Positions 20,169 to 33,400 of a stretch of 64,000 bases of DNA are shown here, one piece after another. The position numbers were made by a program, and so were the translations under genes. This DNA comes from Bryopsis sp. KO-2023 (lineage: Eukaryota > Chlorophyta > Ulvophyceae > Bryopsidales > Bryopsidaceae), in the NCBI GenBank assembly GCA_030272585.1, contig BSYQ01000002.1, forward strand, positions 7,130,001 to 7,194,000. Direction: 5' to 3'. The notes below the pieces were generated by a model. That model had not been told where the DNA came from, ran no database searches, and was given only the letters and a program-made list of their open reading frames with translations. Each line of letters begins with the position of its first letter. Position 1 is the first letter of the stretch.

Positions 20169-20906
20169 TATACTAATGGGTCAGTCACAAAAAGCAAAAA
20201 AGAAGTGAGACAGTAGCCAAGGAGTTATCTTGGTCCAAAATATAGACTTGTGAATAAGAAATGTGAAAAACTCTTTCTTCTGTACAAGAAAGAGGTCACA
20301 AAATTGGTTGAAACATTTTTGTGGAAATTTGAAGAGTTGATAGGTTGTACAATAATAATCAAATTGCGGACTTCTGGAAAGTGGGAGAAAAAATTGTTCG
20401 TTGGCAGGATATATCCTATACACAGAGTGGGAAAGAAAACGAGTGTGAAATGAGTGTGTACAACAGAGCTAACTGCAGTGAACACCACCTGTCCAGCCTC
20501 ACCCTGAGTTGTGGGATCGAATCAAAAAATAGATCTGGATCATTCCTTGGCCCTCAGTTTTTTCCATGCGTCACTTGATGGATCGATGTGTATGCTACGT
20601 TACAGGGCTGGTGCAAGGAATGTGTTATCCCGTTTTAATCGGTTCAAAATCTGGGGAGGTTCTTCTTGTCTACCCATCTGTCTGCACAAAAAGGCTCCCC
20701 TTTTTAAAAACAGAAAACATAAAGCAAACGACAAAAGACCTAACTCCACGCAGGATTTGTGATGAAAGAGCAAATATCACCACAAACAGAGCGGAAAAGA
20801 TACCTCCTAAAAAAAAACAACACAATAGAATAGAGACAATTATTCTTTTCTTCGCTACTACTACAGTGAGTTAAGTAGAAAAAAGGAACGGTCGAAATGC
20901 AGCTGC

Positions 20907-23900
20907 TCATCGCTTTAAGATATTTAGAAGGTCTTCAATCTCTTTTTTGAGTGACTCGTTGCAATCCTGTCTCTTTTGCCACACAATCTCCGAAGCTATT
21001 TTTCCGTTATCATCGCAAACGTCTCTCCTTGCACCTTCGAAAAACAAAGAAGACAGAGATATCATGGGTCCTGAAAGTTAGTACGAGCGTTTTTGTTTTT
21101 TTCACAGGGAATCCAGGCTTTTTCTAATCCAATCACGTTTCTTTGATGTTGATAGAAGTGCGTATCTGCTAGACAACCCCCCTTGAAAGAAATTATAAGC
21201 TGTGAGAAAACCATAATTTGATTTGTTTTTCCTGCCTGCAAACATTCTTTAAAAAATTGCTCAGTAGCCGGATTTTTTCATGAATTTGTACCGTCTTGAT
21301 GGGAGTGTCACCCTGAACAGCTGAGAAAAAACCTGACAAATCGGAGTGACCTACCACCGTCGATCAATTTCCTGGCGATATCAAGGCGGCCATACATGGA
21401 CGCCAAATGTAGCGCCGTTTTTCCATCGCTACGTTGTGCATCGACATATGCCCCTGAAAAAGGGATCAATAGATCCTTATCTTGTCCATCAAAAAAAAAA
21501 GAAAACGAATTCTTATGCCGTTTTTATGCGATAATGATATTGAAAACTGAAGCTACTTTTTTCCCATCAGTTGAATTCCCTTTCCTTTTTCTCGTGTAAA
21601 CATATTGATTAAAAAACAAAGAAAGGAGCAACAGTTTACCAGCGTGCAACAGTGCCTTCACCACTGCGAAGTCGCCATTTAGAGATGCATTATGCAGCGC
21701 AGTCCAGCTGAAGTCACATTTCTTATTAACACTGGCACCTGAACACGGACGACAATGCACAACTAATATATTTTTCTGTTCATTCAGCGAAAGTTTCCTT
21801 TTTGTGGACATTTGGACGAGTTCCAAGCTTTCTAGACCGCAACTTTTACAGTGGCTGGGCCGTAACAGCAACATTTATGAACGCTGACACTTCTTTTTCA
21901 GTGGGGAAAATCGCACTTTGTTTGTTTGAATGATTGATAAGAGAAAATAAGCGAGCAAAGGCTTACCAGAGTGGATCAATGCCTCGACCACTTCGAGGTG
22001 GCCGTTTCTGCATGCAACATTTAGGGCACTATTTCCCAGATGCCCTTTCAAATGAATATTTGCCCCTGATCATGCACGACCAAGCAAGTGCTTATTCACA
22101 ATCAACAGAAATACTGAAGTTCTGACCTGGTAAAAGCATCAATGCAACGCAATTGCTTGAAAACAGTTTCTTTGGCTTGAAAAATGGTTATAGATTTATA
22201 TGGATACGAGCAACTGTTAAGGTGAAAAAAAATGCCATCTCTAATGAAAACAGAGAGAGAGAGAGAGAAAAAAATAGCAAACATAGTCTTCTTTTCAAAT
22301 TCTTGGCCAACCTGCTGAAAGTAGAGTTGCAATGATAGAAAGATGACCATACTCGGCAGCCTTGTGTAGTGGGGTCATTTTTTCTTCGTCTTGAGTATTT
22401 ACATCAAATCCCATGAATATGAACGCCTAAAAAATGCACATTGTCACACCATCTATTCAAAAAGTCTGAAGCAATAAGTAATATGTTTGCATGCGATAAT
22501 AAGAAGAAACAAGTTCAGTCAGAGAATCAGGATTTTCTTACCTTGACTTGTAGAAGGTTACCATCTTCGGCAGCATTCAAAAGCAATCCTGCACTTGTCT
22601 CCTCAAGACAACAGGAAAGCAAAAGCAAAATTACATTTTTTTCGAGGACAATAAGAATATCCAGAATATAACCAAAACTTGCAATGCATCACAAAATTAC
22701 CTGTCCCGTCTTGACATGAGAAGCGACAATCCTCTCTGCAACAAAATAATCCGAGAATATCTAAGTTTTCTGGGATGAGTGGAGTGCGTGTATTGAAAAT
22801 GTGATGACGAACATTATAGCTGGCGGAATGTAGAATCGAGGATTTGGTAGGTTTTTCGTAGTGTCATACTTATGTCGTCAAACTCTGTTCTCAACGCTTT
22901 CATCTCGCTGCATTTTTCTTGGATCACATTTCTTTGCTCAATCTCGTGGCTCTCAGCACTTGCTCTGATCATATCCTCCTTCCGGTTAATCACGTCATCT
23001 CGCTCCCTGATGTTTTGTTCCAGCGCTGTGATCTTCTCGTCTTTCCCCGTCAATTTTTCCTCACAGCTCGCTACAACGATAACAAAAAACCTTCACTCAT
23101 ACCATTTTATCCCAACTATAAATGATGCAAAAAAATAGGGACCACATCTCTCCTGTTTTTGACATCTTGAGCGGGCGTACCTCGAGCTCGTACAGCTTCA
23201 ATCTCGTGTTCCCTGGCCCTCTCGAGGCTCGCTTGTAGATATTTTATCATGGCATCTTTCTCTACCGGCATCTCCATATCCTTCTCGCAAAGTCTAGACC
23301 TGTTCTCTGTTTGGAGCTGCCCAAAAGCCTTCAGCTGCTCAGTGACATTTTGTTGAAAACCCACATTTTTTGTCTGCAACTCGTCTATTCGGGAAAGAGC
23401 CTTCGAAAGCAACGCATCTCTTTCAGCAAGGGTGGCATCCTTGGCAGATATGCAACGATTTTTATCTTCGAGTTTCTCCAGAACGCTGTGTAGATGCGCA
23501 TCTTTTGCATCAAGGGCGACCTGGACGATAGCACAGAAACGAGTGTCTCGTCTGGGGGCTCACTACAAGAAGAATGGTGTAATGGTCTGGGTCGATTGAT
23601 TGTGTGAAGATAAGAAAACAAGACAACCGAAGTACCTTCAACGAGTGTATTCCATCAGAAACGCTGTCGACTTTCATCAGCGACTGTTGCAGCCTTGACC
23701 CTGGGACTGCCAAACGTGAAACCAGAAAAGAAGACTTTCAGAACAATATATTTGTGACTACGGTCATTTTGGGCATAGATTACTTGCATCCTAGACATCG
23801 TCCAGGAAACCAACAAGGTGGTTTTTCACAGGAATATAGTGTGATGTCTGTTTCTCCACCCTGCTGAAGGGGAAATAAATACAATCGTAAACAATTCGAC

Positions 23901-24538
23901 CGTCCGACACGTCTGGAGCCCGCCCTAGCCAAAAACATAAAAACAACGTGGTGGCAGGCACATGTGCATGTGCTTTTCAACTCCCTCAAAAAAGCTCCTT
24001 CACCTCGCATAGAGACTTTCTGAGAACTGCGCGTGATAACCTCAAGAAACTCACCTGGGCCTTCCAGTTCATTCAGACGGGGACGAAGATGAGCGATTTC
24101 CGCTTGAGCATCTAGCTTCTCACGCTCACCCAAACGCTTCCCTGTAAAAACACCCAAAAAAAGCTCAGTGAGGCCCCTGACTGCAACGGTGTCGGAACCT
24201 GATCAGGTAAGGGAACGTATGGACGCACGTTTTCTAGCTGATACGACGACTGTACGGAACGACCCTTCCGGACAACATTCCCACAAACAACACGGAGCTT
24301 CGCAGGCGTCTATCGTGGATCGAAAAAGAAAGAATGCTGTGCAGTGCCTGATGTGGTAGCGACGTACCTTGCTGTTCCAAAAAAGAGCACGTCGTTTGTG
24401 AGAATACAAGCAGAAGAACGCGGTGTTACCTCGTGTGGAACCATCCCGACCGTCCGACATGGGCTCGTTGCCAAGCTTGTCTTCGGCTGCTGCACCCCAA
24501 GACCCCCTCCCACTGTTCGACTGCAGCCTGGAAGCCAT
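20907..24538 (-). CDS. Gene A: coiled-coil/ankyrin-repeat protein, 12 exons, 497 aa
   Basis: Exons (minus strand): 24538-24430, 24141-24004, 23706-23636, 23520-23181, 23070-22870, 22735-22701, 22601-22542, 22426-22312, 22065-21967, 21738-21640, 21453-21355, 21034-20907. All introns are GT..AG, all phases agree, and the total is 1494 nt ending at TGA. Residues 1-106 are a family-specific N-terminus (MASRLQSNSGRGSW; RLGEREKLDAQAEIAHL). Residues 107-290 are coiled coil, rich in Lys/Glu heptads. Residues 299-497 hold four ankyrin repeats plus a capping repeat (TPLHKAAEYGHLSIIATLL, SALNVACRNGHLEVVEALI, TALHNASLNGDFAVVKALL, TALHLASMYGRLDIARKLI). Ankyrin repeats bind proteins, so a scaffold role is likely but the partner is unknown. 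The start ATG is the first in exon 1 and is conserved with gene B. Confidence 0.85.
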
Positions 24539-24539
24539 T

Positions 24540-25280
24540 CCTGTGTTCACAAGAGTCTTTCAAAACTGTAGAGCTGCGAGACCTTTTTAAGCCTCCAGGA
24601 GGAGTGGTCGCGTCTGTCGTTTCGGTTGTGACTTGAGGGAACACTATGAGCTGTTCTTCGCACTCGCTGAGCGAACATTCATACGTGTATCCCTTTCCTA
24701 TCTTTTCGGCGACCCAACCCGACCCAACCCGCTAGTGTACCGCACATGGACAGGAATTCGCCGATTGAGATCAGAACACACGCCACAAGGAGGCGGAAAA
24801 AGCAAGGTGCATCGATAACTGTTCGTTTCTACCATAGAGCGCGCCACTTTTGAAAAGGGAAATCATATGTGCTGCCATGCCTTTCCAGGAAAGGATTTTC
24901 TTATTTGTTTGGTGTTGGTGCTGTTGCTGTTGCTCTACTTGAAAATCTTGTCATTCTGGTCCCTAATATCACTCCGCAGGTGCACACAACAGGTTGTTAA
25001 CGAAGAAAAGGATGAACTAGTGGCTTTCCTCGATTCGCTGAGACTCGAAATATTGAAAATAAAAGCGGCAGCAAGGTATTCAACGCGGAGGAGGGGGGAG
25101 GAGAACAAATCCAAAGAAGCGCTTCTCTTCGTTATTACGCTTCCCAATCTAGGAAGATGTTCGGGTGCCTTCTCTCTCTTTTTCAACATTTTGATCGGCA
25201 GGAAAAAACTTTTCTTTGAATTTCGGTTTCCAGTATAACACTAGGAGTGGACCATGGGTGGTCGATCTCTGGGTGTGGTA
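24540..25280 (+). CDS. Divergent partner gene of gene A (partial, candidate exons)
   Basis: Head to head with gene A. The frame containing VYRTWTGIRRLRSEHTPQGG (about 24735-24810) is open here and in the mirrored arm at 27270-27190. Candidate exon 24980-25075 follows a T/G-rich tract and a ccgcag acceptor, encodes CTQQVVNEEKDELVAFLDSL plus RLEILKIKAAA, and ends at a gtattc donor. It is 96 nt, keeps phase, and joins in frame to 25234-25277 (SITLGVDHGWSISGC). The product would be a short coiled-coil protein of unknown function. The region up to gene A's ATG would then be a shared bidirectional promoter. I cannot fix the start or the last exon. Confidence 0.4.
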
Positions 25281-26944
25281 AGCGATGAAGTCGACGTCTG
25301 TGTGAACGATACAGGACAGTGTTTCAGAGGCCGTTTGCTGAAGCCATCAAGACTGCCATCATCAATGTATTCGACAGATCAACTGCCAGAGCGTGCAGCA
25401 TATGCTGAATGCTCAATGCACTGAGTCTTTAATCTTCCTGTGGATGCACAAGAGATGCACTGGTGGCAACAAAGACTCGTGCACCTTTTGAGCTGTAATA
25501 TATTGCTTCTAGGGTGATGCGTAAGTTCGTAGACATTTTCGGAACGGGTTGAGAAGATGGCCGGATTTGCTTCGACCACTTGAGAGAGTGAGGGAGGAGG
25601 TGGACTTAGTTTTCGATATCGTTTTTGCGGTATGGAAAGCACAAGGCCTAAGGAAAGGTGTCATGGTTCAGCTGCCCACTAGAAGGACAATGTTTTCGTT
25701 GTTAAGTAACAATCAATTACTATTCGAATGAAAATCCAAGAAGAAACAACTCATTTTTTTGTTTCTGGTTTGCATGTAGCAAATCAAATCAACCATATTC
25801 TCCTAACCTCCTGTGAAGTTGTTAATGGGGAAATTGAGCTGTCAGATGGCTGTTCAATTGACATTTCTTGATGGGTGTGAACAATTAATGCCTGTGGTGA
25901 ATTAGGAGAGGGAACTGTGGGTGTCGTATTGTACTGGCAGTACCAAGCAAGGGTTTTTGAGATGTGAAGCTCAGGACCTTCGTTGTCACTATTCTATGTT
26001 TCGGACATGGTTCCACAAAAAAATCACTGGTTTTCTTTCACCAAGTGGTGTTTTCCATTACATCAACGTTCCACACACTAACATCACACTCCTCTTTTTT
26101 CCCACTCTCTGCTGAAAACCTTTAACGAATATATTTTTATTATCTTTCAACTCTCCAATTTTTCACAAATCTGATAATCGGTTTTTGGTACCTTTGTATT
26201 TCTTTTTCCCAATTTCTAATTGTTCCACATGGGATGATTTAGTGTCAGAAATGGGGTAAACAGGAATGAATGGGAGCCGGCGTTTTGCCAGAAACTAGAA
26301 AAACACTCAAGCTCCGATAGACATAAGGACAATGTGTAAACGGGTCGACAAGCCCTTTCCTCGAGCGCCTATAATACTCAGACGCCTTGATTCTCCAGCC
26401 ATCGATGGCGGACACAGTACATAATCTTAAATGAATACAAGACAGGCGTATCACTCTTCCTCTTCTTGTGCTAGTTTCTTACTCTCCCCCCCCCCAAAAA
26501 AGAAACTATGCAACTGAATCAAAATACACTATCAGGCCAAAATCTAAAAAGGAGTGAGAGGAACAAAACGCCACTGTCTTCAGATTATCCATCAATTCTT
26601 GATCAAGCCTGTTGAACACCCCTACCATACCCCTTGAAAACACAAAAACTGTAACCAACAGAGCCCAGTCCACAGATTCATGAAAAATCAGATTCACTTC
26701 CTATCCCCTACCCCACCCAAATAAAACACACACACAACCAAAAACATCACTTCATTTTACCTTACAGAAGTTAAATTTTGCGGCTATGTGTTAAAGCAAA
26801 GAGTCGCGGACAGATCTGGGTCTGTATGAACATTTCTGTAAAACAAACATCCATTGGATACACACACAAAGCAAATCAATCCCCCAACCTCCCTATACAT
26901 CTGGCTCACCACCACGATGGTGAGGGTCTCTTTTTTTATATATT
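25281..26944. other. Unique spacer between the arms of the inverted duplication
   Basis: 25254-25420 includes a 54-codon frame (VCVNDTGQCFRGRLLKPSRL) that resembles ICVDDTGWSRGQFRLSRKF upstream of F-box copy 1 at about 3385-3445. 26770-26945 is a minus-strand fragment of repeat Q. The rest is AT-rich with no gene recognised. Confidence 0.4.
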
Positions 26945-26959
26945 TAAAGTCTATGCGAA

Positions 26960-27274
26960 TTAAGAAATAGCCAGATACCAGAGTTCACCCTCTTTTGATC
27001 CTCTTCCCTTGAAACCTGTGGTGTGGACCTGTGGAGCAAAGAAAGCGAGCCAGAATTACAACAGTTCGATGCAGAGCAACAGCAAGAGCAACAGTAACAA
27101 CACCAACACAAAACGAAACGAAAGGAGAGGATTGGTAGCATATGCGATTTCTTTTTTGGAAGGTGGCGCGCTCCTGTGGCAGTAACGAAAGTATCGCGGC
27201 ACGTTGTTTTTTCCGCCTCCTTCCGGCGTGTGTTTTGATCTCAAACGGCGAATTCCTGTCCACGTGCGGTACAC
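26960..27274 (-). pseudogene. Mirrored relic of the divergent partner gene, upstream of gene B
   Basis: The minus strand repeats the layout seen at 24735-25075: YRTWTGIRRLRSKHTPEGGG near 27270-27195, a Gln-codon/T-rich intron-like tract, then an acceptor ccacag and a block STPQVSREEDQKRVNSG matching CTQQVVNEEKDELVAF. The frame ends early at TAA (about 26957), where the other copy continues with LEILKIKAAA. It is a decayed copy of the partner in the gene B arm. Confidence 0.45.
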
Positions 27275-27472
27275 TTGCGGGTTGGGTCGGGTTGGGTCAC
27301 CGAAAAGATAGGAAGGGCATACACGTATGCGAGTGTTCGCTCAGCGAGTGCGAAAAACGTCTCATAGTGTTCCCTCAAGTCACAACCGAAACGACAGACG
27401 CGACCACGCCTCCTTGAAGCTTAAAAAGGTCTCGCAGCTCCACAGTTTCAAACGACTCTTGTGAACACAGCA

Positions 27473-30400
27473 ATGGCTTCCAGCCTGCAGTCGAACAGTT
27501 GCAGGGGGTCTTGGGGTGAGGCAGTCAAAGACAAGCTTGGCAACGAGCCCATGTCGGACGGTCGGGATGGTTCCATACGAGGTAACACCGCGTTCTTCTG
27601 CTGGTATTCTCACAAAGGGCATGCTTTTTTATGGAACAGCAAGGGACGTTGCTACCACATCAGGCACTGCACAGCGTTTTTTCTCTTTCGATCCACGATA
27701 GACTTGACCTGTGAAGCTCCGTGTTGCTTGTGTGAATGTTGTTCGGAAGGGTCGTGCCGTCTTATCAGCTAGAGAACGTCCACACGTTTTCTTCCCTGAG
27801 GTCTCGACGCCGTTGCAATCAGGGACCTCACTGAGTTTTTTTTGGCTTGTTTCTACAGGGAAGCGTTTGGGTGAGCGTGAGAAGCCAGATCCTCAAGCGG
27901 AAATCGCTCATCTTCGTGCCCGTCTGAATGAACTAGAAGGCCGAGGTGATTTTCGTAAGGAGACCATGCGCAGTTTTCAAGAAGACCCTGTGCGAGGTGA
28001 GAGGACCTATACCCAGAAAGTCGGATTCCACGGATTCTCTTGCTTGTTGCGCCGTTTCTTTTTTTTCTGCTTGGGACTGTCCAAATGTTATATGCGCTTT
28101 CGTACTCTTTTTCTCATTCGCCGTTCGGGTCGGCGGGGTGGATACCGGGGTGTTCCTGTGTGAATCGAACACGGTCTCCTGGCAACGCTCAGGGGGTTGG
28201 GGTGATGTGATATTCTGTTGATTTGGGTATCGAAGTTTGGGCTGTGTAGATGTTCAAGAAACTTTACCTGAGGGGAATGACAAATTCATTTCCTTATCAA
28301 TCATCAAGTACATTTGAGAGGCAGCCGCCGGCGACCACCTGAATTTATTTCCGTGTGCAACACGCGCGCATAGGTTGGATCACTGAAATGATGAAAAGGA
28401 GATAAACGTATTCGACTGTTGCCTGGCAGTGTTATGGATAACGACAGACACGATAGATTCTCTGCCAGCTCCGCACTCTGAAACGATTTTTTCTCAACAC
28501 AGGCGTTGCTTCCCTCCTGCAATTGAATGGTGAAGGAGCTTTCGGAGTGAAAGAAGTTGAAGACGAAGTTCTCAGCGGGCCCATTCCAGCCGATCAAGAT
28601 CGTCCCTCGCAAGGTAACTGGGGATCTACTTGTGCTTATATTCACACCACGCAGTCTTCTTCACCCAACGAAACTTCGCCCACAGCACAGTCTTCTTTCC
28701 TCCCCCCAACCAATCAACCAACCAACCAATAGCGACATCTCTATAAGCTGCGTGATGTTCCGTGGAAATGGTGTCAAGAGCCGTCTGCGCTTTGTTATAT
28801 GAGGTTGTGGGACAGTTTCAGTCAGGGGGCGCATTGTGGTTTTTTTCAGGGAAGTGTTTGACTGAAAAGGAGACGCCAGACACCCAAGCAGAAATCGTTG
28901 ATCTTCCTGCCCGTTTCGATGAGCTGGAAGGCAGAGATGACTTTCGTAAAGAAGTCCTGCGCAGTTCACAAGAAGACGTTTTGCGAGGTGAGAGACCTCA
29001 TTCCAGGAAGTCGAAGATCAATGACCTGCTTGCTTGTCCTCGTGTCTTTCTGTACCTCTATTTAGGTCGCGAAACCATGCGCTAGTTCCCAAAACTTGAT
29101 GCGACTCCATACGTTTTTCTCTTTCCCCCTGCAGTTTGGTGGGGTGGATATAGTGGTGTGGTGTTGTTGATTCGTCGCCCTTGTTTCCTAAAGGATCCAG
29201 TTCGTACAAAAAATGTTGTTGGAATGTTTTGTTTTGTGTTTGCCACTCAGGTAGCCCAGGATCGAGGCTGCAGCAGTCGTTAAAGAAAGTCGACAACGTG
29301 TCTGAAGTGATACGCTCGCTGAAGGTACTCCAAGAGTCGTTTCTCTTGACCATAGGGGCATCTGGGATTTCGGGGGAGGGGGGGTTGAAAAGTACATATA
29401 TATATATATATGGGGGGGGGGGCACTAATAGTCGTTTCTCTTGAGTCAAGAGTCTTGACCAGCTTTGCTTCACAACAATGACACAACGCCAGGAGGGGAC
29501 TTTTTTGTTTGTGTGCGTTTGTTCAGGTCGCCGTTGACGAGAAAGAAAAAGAGCTGCACAACGTTGCGAAGCAACTCGAAGAGAAAAACGATTGTATATC
29601 TGTCAGAGACGCCACCATTGATCAGAGAGATGCGTTGATTTCAAATGCACTCTCCGACATCGGCAGGTTACAGGCACAAGCTGCGAATGTTGTAGAAAAT
29701 CAAGCTGCAGTGAATTCTCTTCGTCAGCAAGTCATTGAGAAAGACGCTCAGATTGCTGTTGCGTGGGAAGAGCTGAAAAAGGCCAAGTGTGAAGCTGAAG
29801 AGTATCACGCCACAGTGATTTCCCTTAGGGAGCAAGTCGAGGAGGTACAGGGGCGACTCCACAAGAAGGACGATCAGCTTGCTGTTTCTGGGGAGCAGTT
29901 GGTAAAGGCTGAGTCTGACGTTGAAGAATATCACGCCACAGTGATTTCCCTTCGAGAGCAGGTCAAGGAGGTACAGGGGCAAGTCAAGGAGAAAGACGCT
30001 CAGATTGCTGCTTCTGTGGAGCAGTTCAAAAAGTCCGAGTCTGAAGTTGGAGAATATCAAGCCGCAGTGACCTCCCTCCGAGAGCAAGTCAAGGAGGCAC
30101 AGGGGCAACTCAACGAAAAAGACGATCAGATTGCTGAATCTGCGGAACAGTTGAAAAAGGCTGGGTCTGAAATTCTTGAGAAAGAGACGGAGCACAGCGA
30201 CAGACTACTGGAAAAAGATGCGATGATAAGTTCTCTCCAAGTGAGTCTCAAAGAAGATCGCGCGATGATGACTTTTTTTCGTGAGCAGCTGAAGGCTGGT
30301 GGGGAGCATTTGAAACAGAGAGATGACTTGATAACATCTCTTCGAACGACCCTTGAGGAGAACGTCGCCCACAGAGCTGCAAAGCAGCACGAGATCGAAG

Positions 30401-33400
30401 CGCTGCGAGGTATGCGCAATCCATGTGCCAAGAGTGTAGAAAATTCAGTCAATATTTGACTTGCACAGTTTGTAACTGGTCAGTAAGAAATCGCTAAGGA
30501 GACAAGCTTTTTTTCGTCCCTTGTAGGTGAGTTTGCAGCACTGGAGCGTGAAAAGGAATCAAGGGTTTCATTGCTTGAGGAAAAAAATAGGGAACAAGAT
30601 GAAGTGATCAGCCAGAAAGAAGAGATGATGAAAGCAACTGAGCGAAAAGAGAAAGAGCTGATCCAGGATAAAGATGACGAGCGAGCGATACGAGCGTTGA
30701 AAAGAGTGGTTGGGAATATAGGTATCGCAATACCTACTCAGTGTTGATTTTTTTTATTTTATTTTTGGGGAGGGGGATATTAAAAAACGTTTTCAACACA
30801 ATCTCAAAAAAACTTGCTGCATTTGGTCGATAAAAAGAAGTAAACGTTGAAGCAGTCGTGTGCTTCTTGATCAAAAAATTCAATAGAAATTGCGAAAATA
30901 TCAAAAACTCCTCTGAAACAAAAAAAAAAAATTGTTGCTAAAAGTTTTGTTGATACCAGGCGTCATGCATCTGACGTCTGTGAAGCGTCAGATGCATCCC
31001 CGGTGAATGACAGCATCCTCCCAAGGAGGTACTACTGACCTACAGCGAGGAAACCACCGTAAGAGCACAGAGTCAAGACAGTGGTTCGATCATCCAGATT
31101 AGGACTTGCGAGACTGAGGTCTTGGGTTCGAGTCTGAGCGGAAACGTGCTTTGGTCTGGGCCTGTGTGTGAGAGTGTGAGTGAGTCAGGAGTAGAACTGG
31201 CGGCTGTGAGTCAGGGTAGTGGGAGTGTTACGGGTGGTTAGTCACCCTCGGGAAAGTCGAACTGGGAGTTAAAATGATGGGACGCTTGATGTAACCTTGC
31301 TTTTCAGTGATCTGTTGGTGTGACCCCGAGTCTGTGACCCGTGCGATTTTGTGTGACCGTTCCGCCGCCGCCTCACTCTTTCCCGAGATAGGAGACGTCG
31401 CTCGCGGACGTCAGTCCTCCTGAGCGATAACATTTTTGGTTTCGGAGCCCGAAGGAACCGACTGGACTGGAGCTCTCCGCTGGTTTGACCAGCAGGTTTG
31501 TTCGAGGCGCTTAACGCCAGTCGTAAGGTCGTGGGAAAACGGAAAAAAAAGGCAAACGCAGTGAACGGGAAAAAAGGAAAACGTGTGGTAGCAACGTTGG
31601 AAAAGAATCACACCCATAAAAAGAGAGAAAAGAGGGTGCCAACGTTCAGTCGTGTGACAGGACGTTTGGGAAAAAGGTTACCCTGTAACCTGCGTCGCTG
31701 TCAGCGAACTGTAGTACTCAGGTTCGAAGGGTTAGAGTCGGACGTGAAGGGGTATAGTAGTATTACGTATAGTAACTCTCACGGCAAGGGCACGTGGGTT
31801 ATCCGTTCACAGTTCGGCAAGAACAGGTCGTGGCGCGAAAGTCAACGGTCTACAGTTGACAGTAACCGTTGCCTGGAAAGTCAACTGAAAGTCAAGCGAC
31901 CAGAATGGCTCTGGTTCCGGTCGTTACGGAAAGCGACATGGTCGCGATAAGCGACGAAGTTATGGAAGGGTCAGAAGTGCAACCAATGGTGCACCAGCAA
32001 ATTCAGAATATACAGATAAATGGTTCTGATCACACTGAAATGCAGAGACAGATTGAGGTCTGGGGTGGAACAGTAACCAACCATCTCCAGCAATCATTGA
32101 CCTCCATGCAGAATCAGGTTCAACAAGTCCAGGTTGAACTCTATACACACAGAGAGCAAGCAGAGCTACATCAGTCAACTCTAAAGGAAGAGTTGCAGTC
32201 AGCCTTAGTGCACAGTTTGGAAGAACAGAGTCGAAAACTACAGCAGACTCAGGAGCTACATGCAAAGGACTTTTATCAAAGCCTCACTGCAAATACAAAC
32301 ACTCAACTGAAGGACCTTGGTGAACAGTTGAGAAGCACAGGAAAAGAACATGCTGTAGGCATGGCTCAGTGGAAAAATAAGAACCAAACAGAGCTGGAAC
32401 TATTCCAGAAGAAGCAGTTAGCTCTACAGGAGCAACTGATGTTGGTTCAAAAGAAACAGCAGGAAGATATTAATGCCCAATTATATGAAGTGTCTCAGCA
32501 CATGCAAAGAATGCAAAAACAGCTGATGGAAGAGAGGGAGAGTATGACAAACACAATGACTAGCATACTACAAGGAGAATTGGACTCCTATCCTGCAGTC
32601 ATTCAGAAAATGGTAGCTACAGCAGTGGATGAAACCACCACAGCTATTGAAGACAAGTATAACAATGCTGAAGGACAGAAAGCAGATCTAGAAGAGACTA
32701 GATGGGCTTTAACTGATCCAGACTATCAGAAAGCAGTTGATGGCTGGATGAAGGATGGAATTCTGAGAACACCTATTCCTCCACAAGTGATGCAAGTGCA
32801 TATGATGCAAGCAACACAAACAGTACAGAATACAGAGGAAGGAGAAACTGAGGGACAAACTCAGGATATCCCAACATCTGGTCAGCCACCAGTACAGCAA
32901 GTTATACCTGCCACAAGTACTGGAGCAGTACCTCCAGGACCCTCTTCTTTAGGTCTAATAGACCTCACTTCAGGACAACAACTGTCCATGGGTTTACCAC
33001 CCCCTATACTGCAACCACCAGCAGTAACTATAGCACCTCCAGCTACCTTTACTGTAGGCACTACCCCAGCACCATCAGGAATGGGAATTAGACCACCAAA
33101 TCCCTTTGAACAGTTAACAAGTCAAAGAGCACCCAGTGGTGGTGCACCTGGAGGAAATCCAGGGGATCCAAATGGATCAAATGGACCAAATGGCCCAGAC
33201 AGACCAGGCATGCCTAGAGCATCTGGTTCTGGACATCCAGGGCCAGGGAATGGTGGTGATGGTGGTGGAGGTGATGGAGGAGGTCCCCCAGGAGGAGGAC
33301 CACCTGATAGAGATCCTAGTGGCACATCAGGAGGTTCAGGACAAGGTCCTGATAGACCTTACAGCAAACAGATTAAGCTCACTCCCCCAGAGAAATTCAC

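Noticed and set aside
22080-22150. Extra ankyrin-like exon in intron 8 of gene A
   Set aside because: A short donor-like site and CIDAF string are present, but there is no full repeat, and the flanking exons already join in phase.
29668-30195. 175-codon minus-strand ORF
   Set aside because: It is the shadow of the repetitive coiled-coil exon 6 of gene B on the opposite strand.
33122-33325. Pro-rich minus-strand ORF
   Set aside because: It is the antisense of the Gly/Pro-rich low-complexity part of gag, not a gene.
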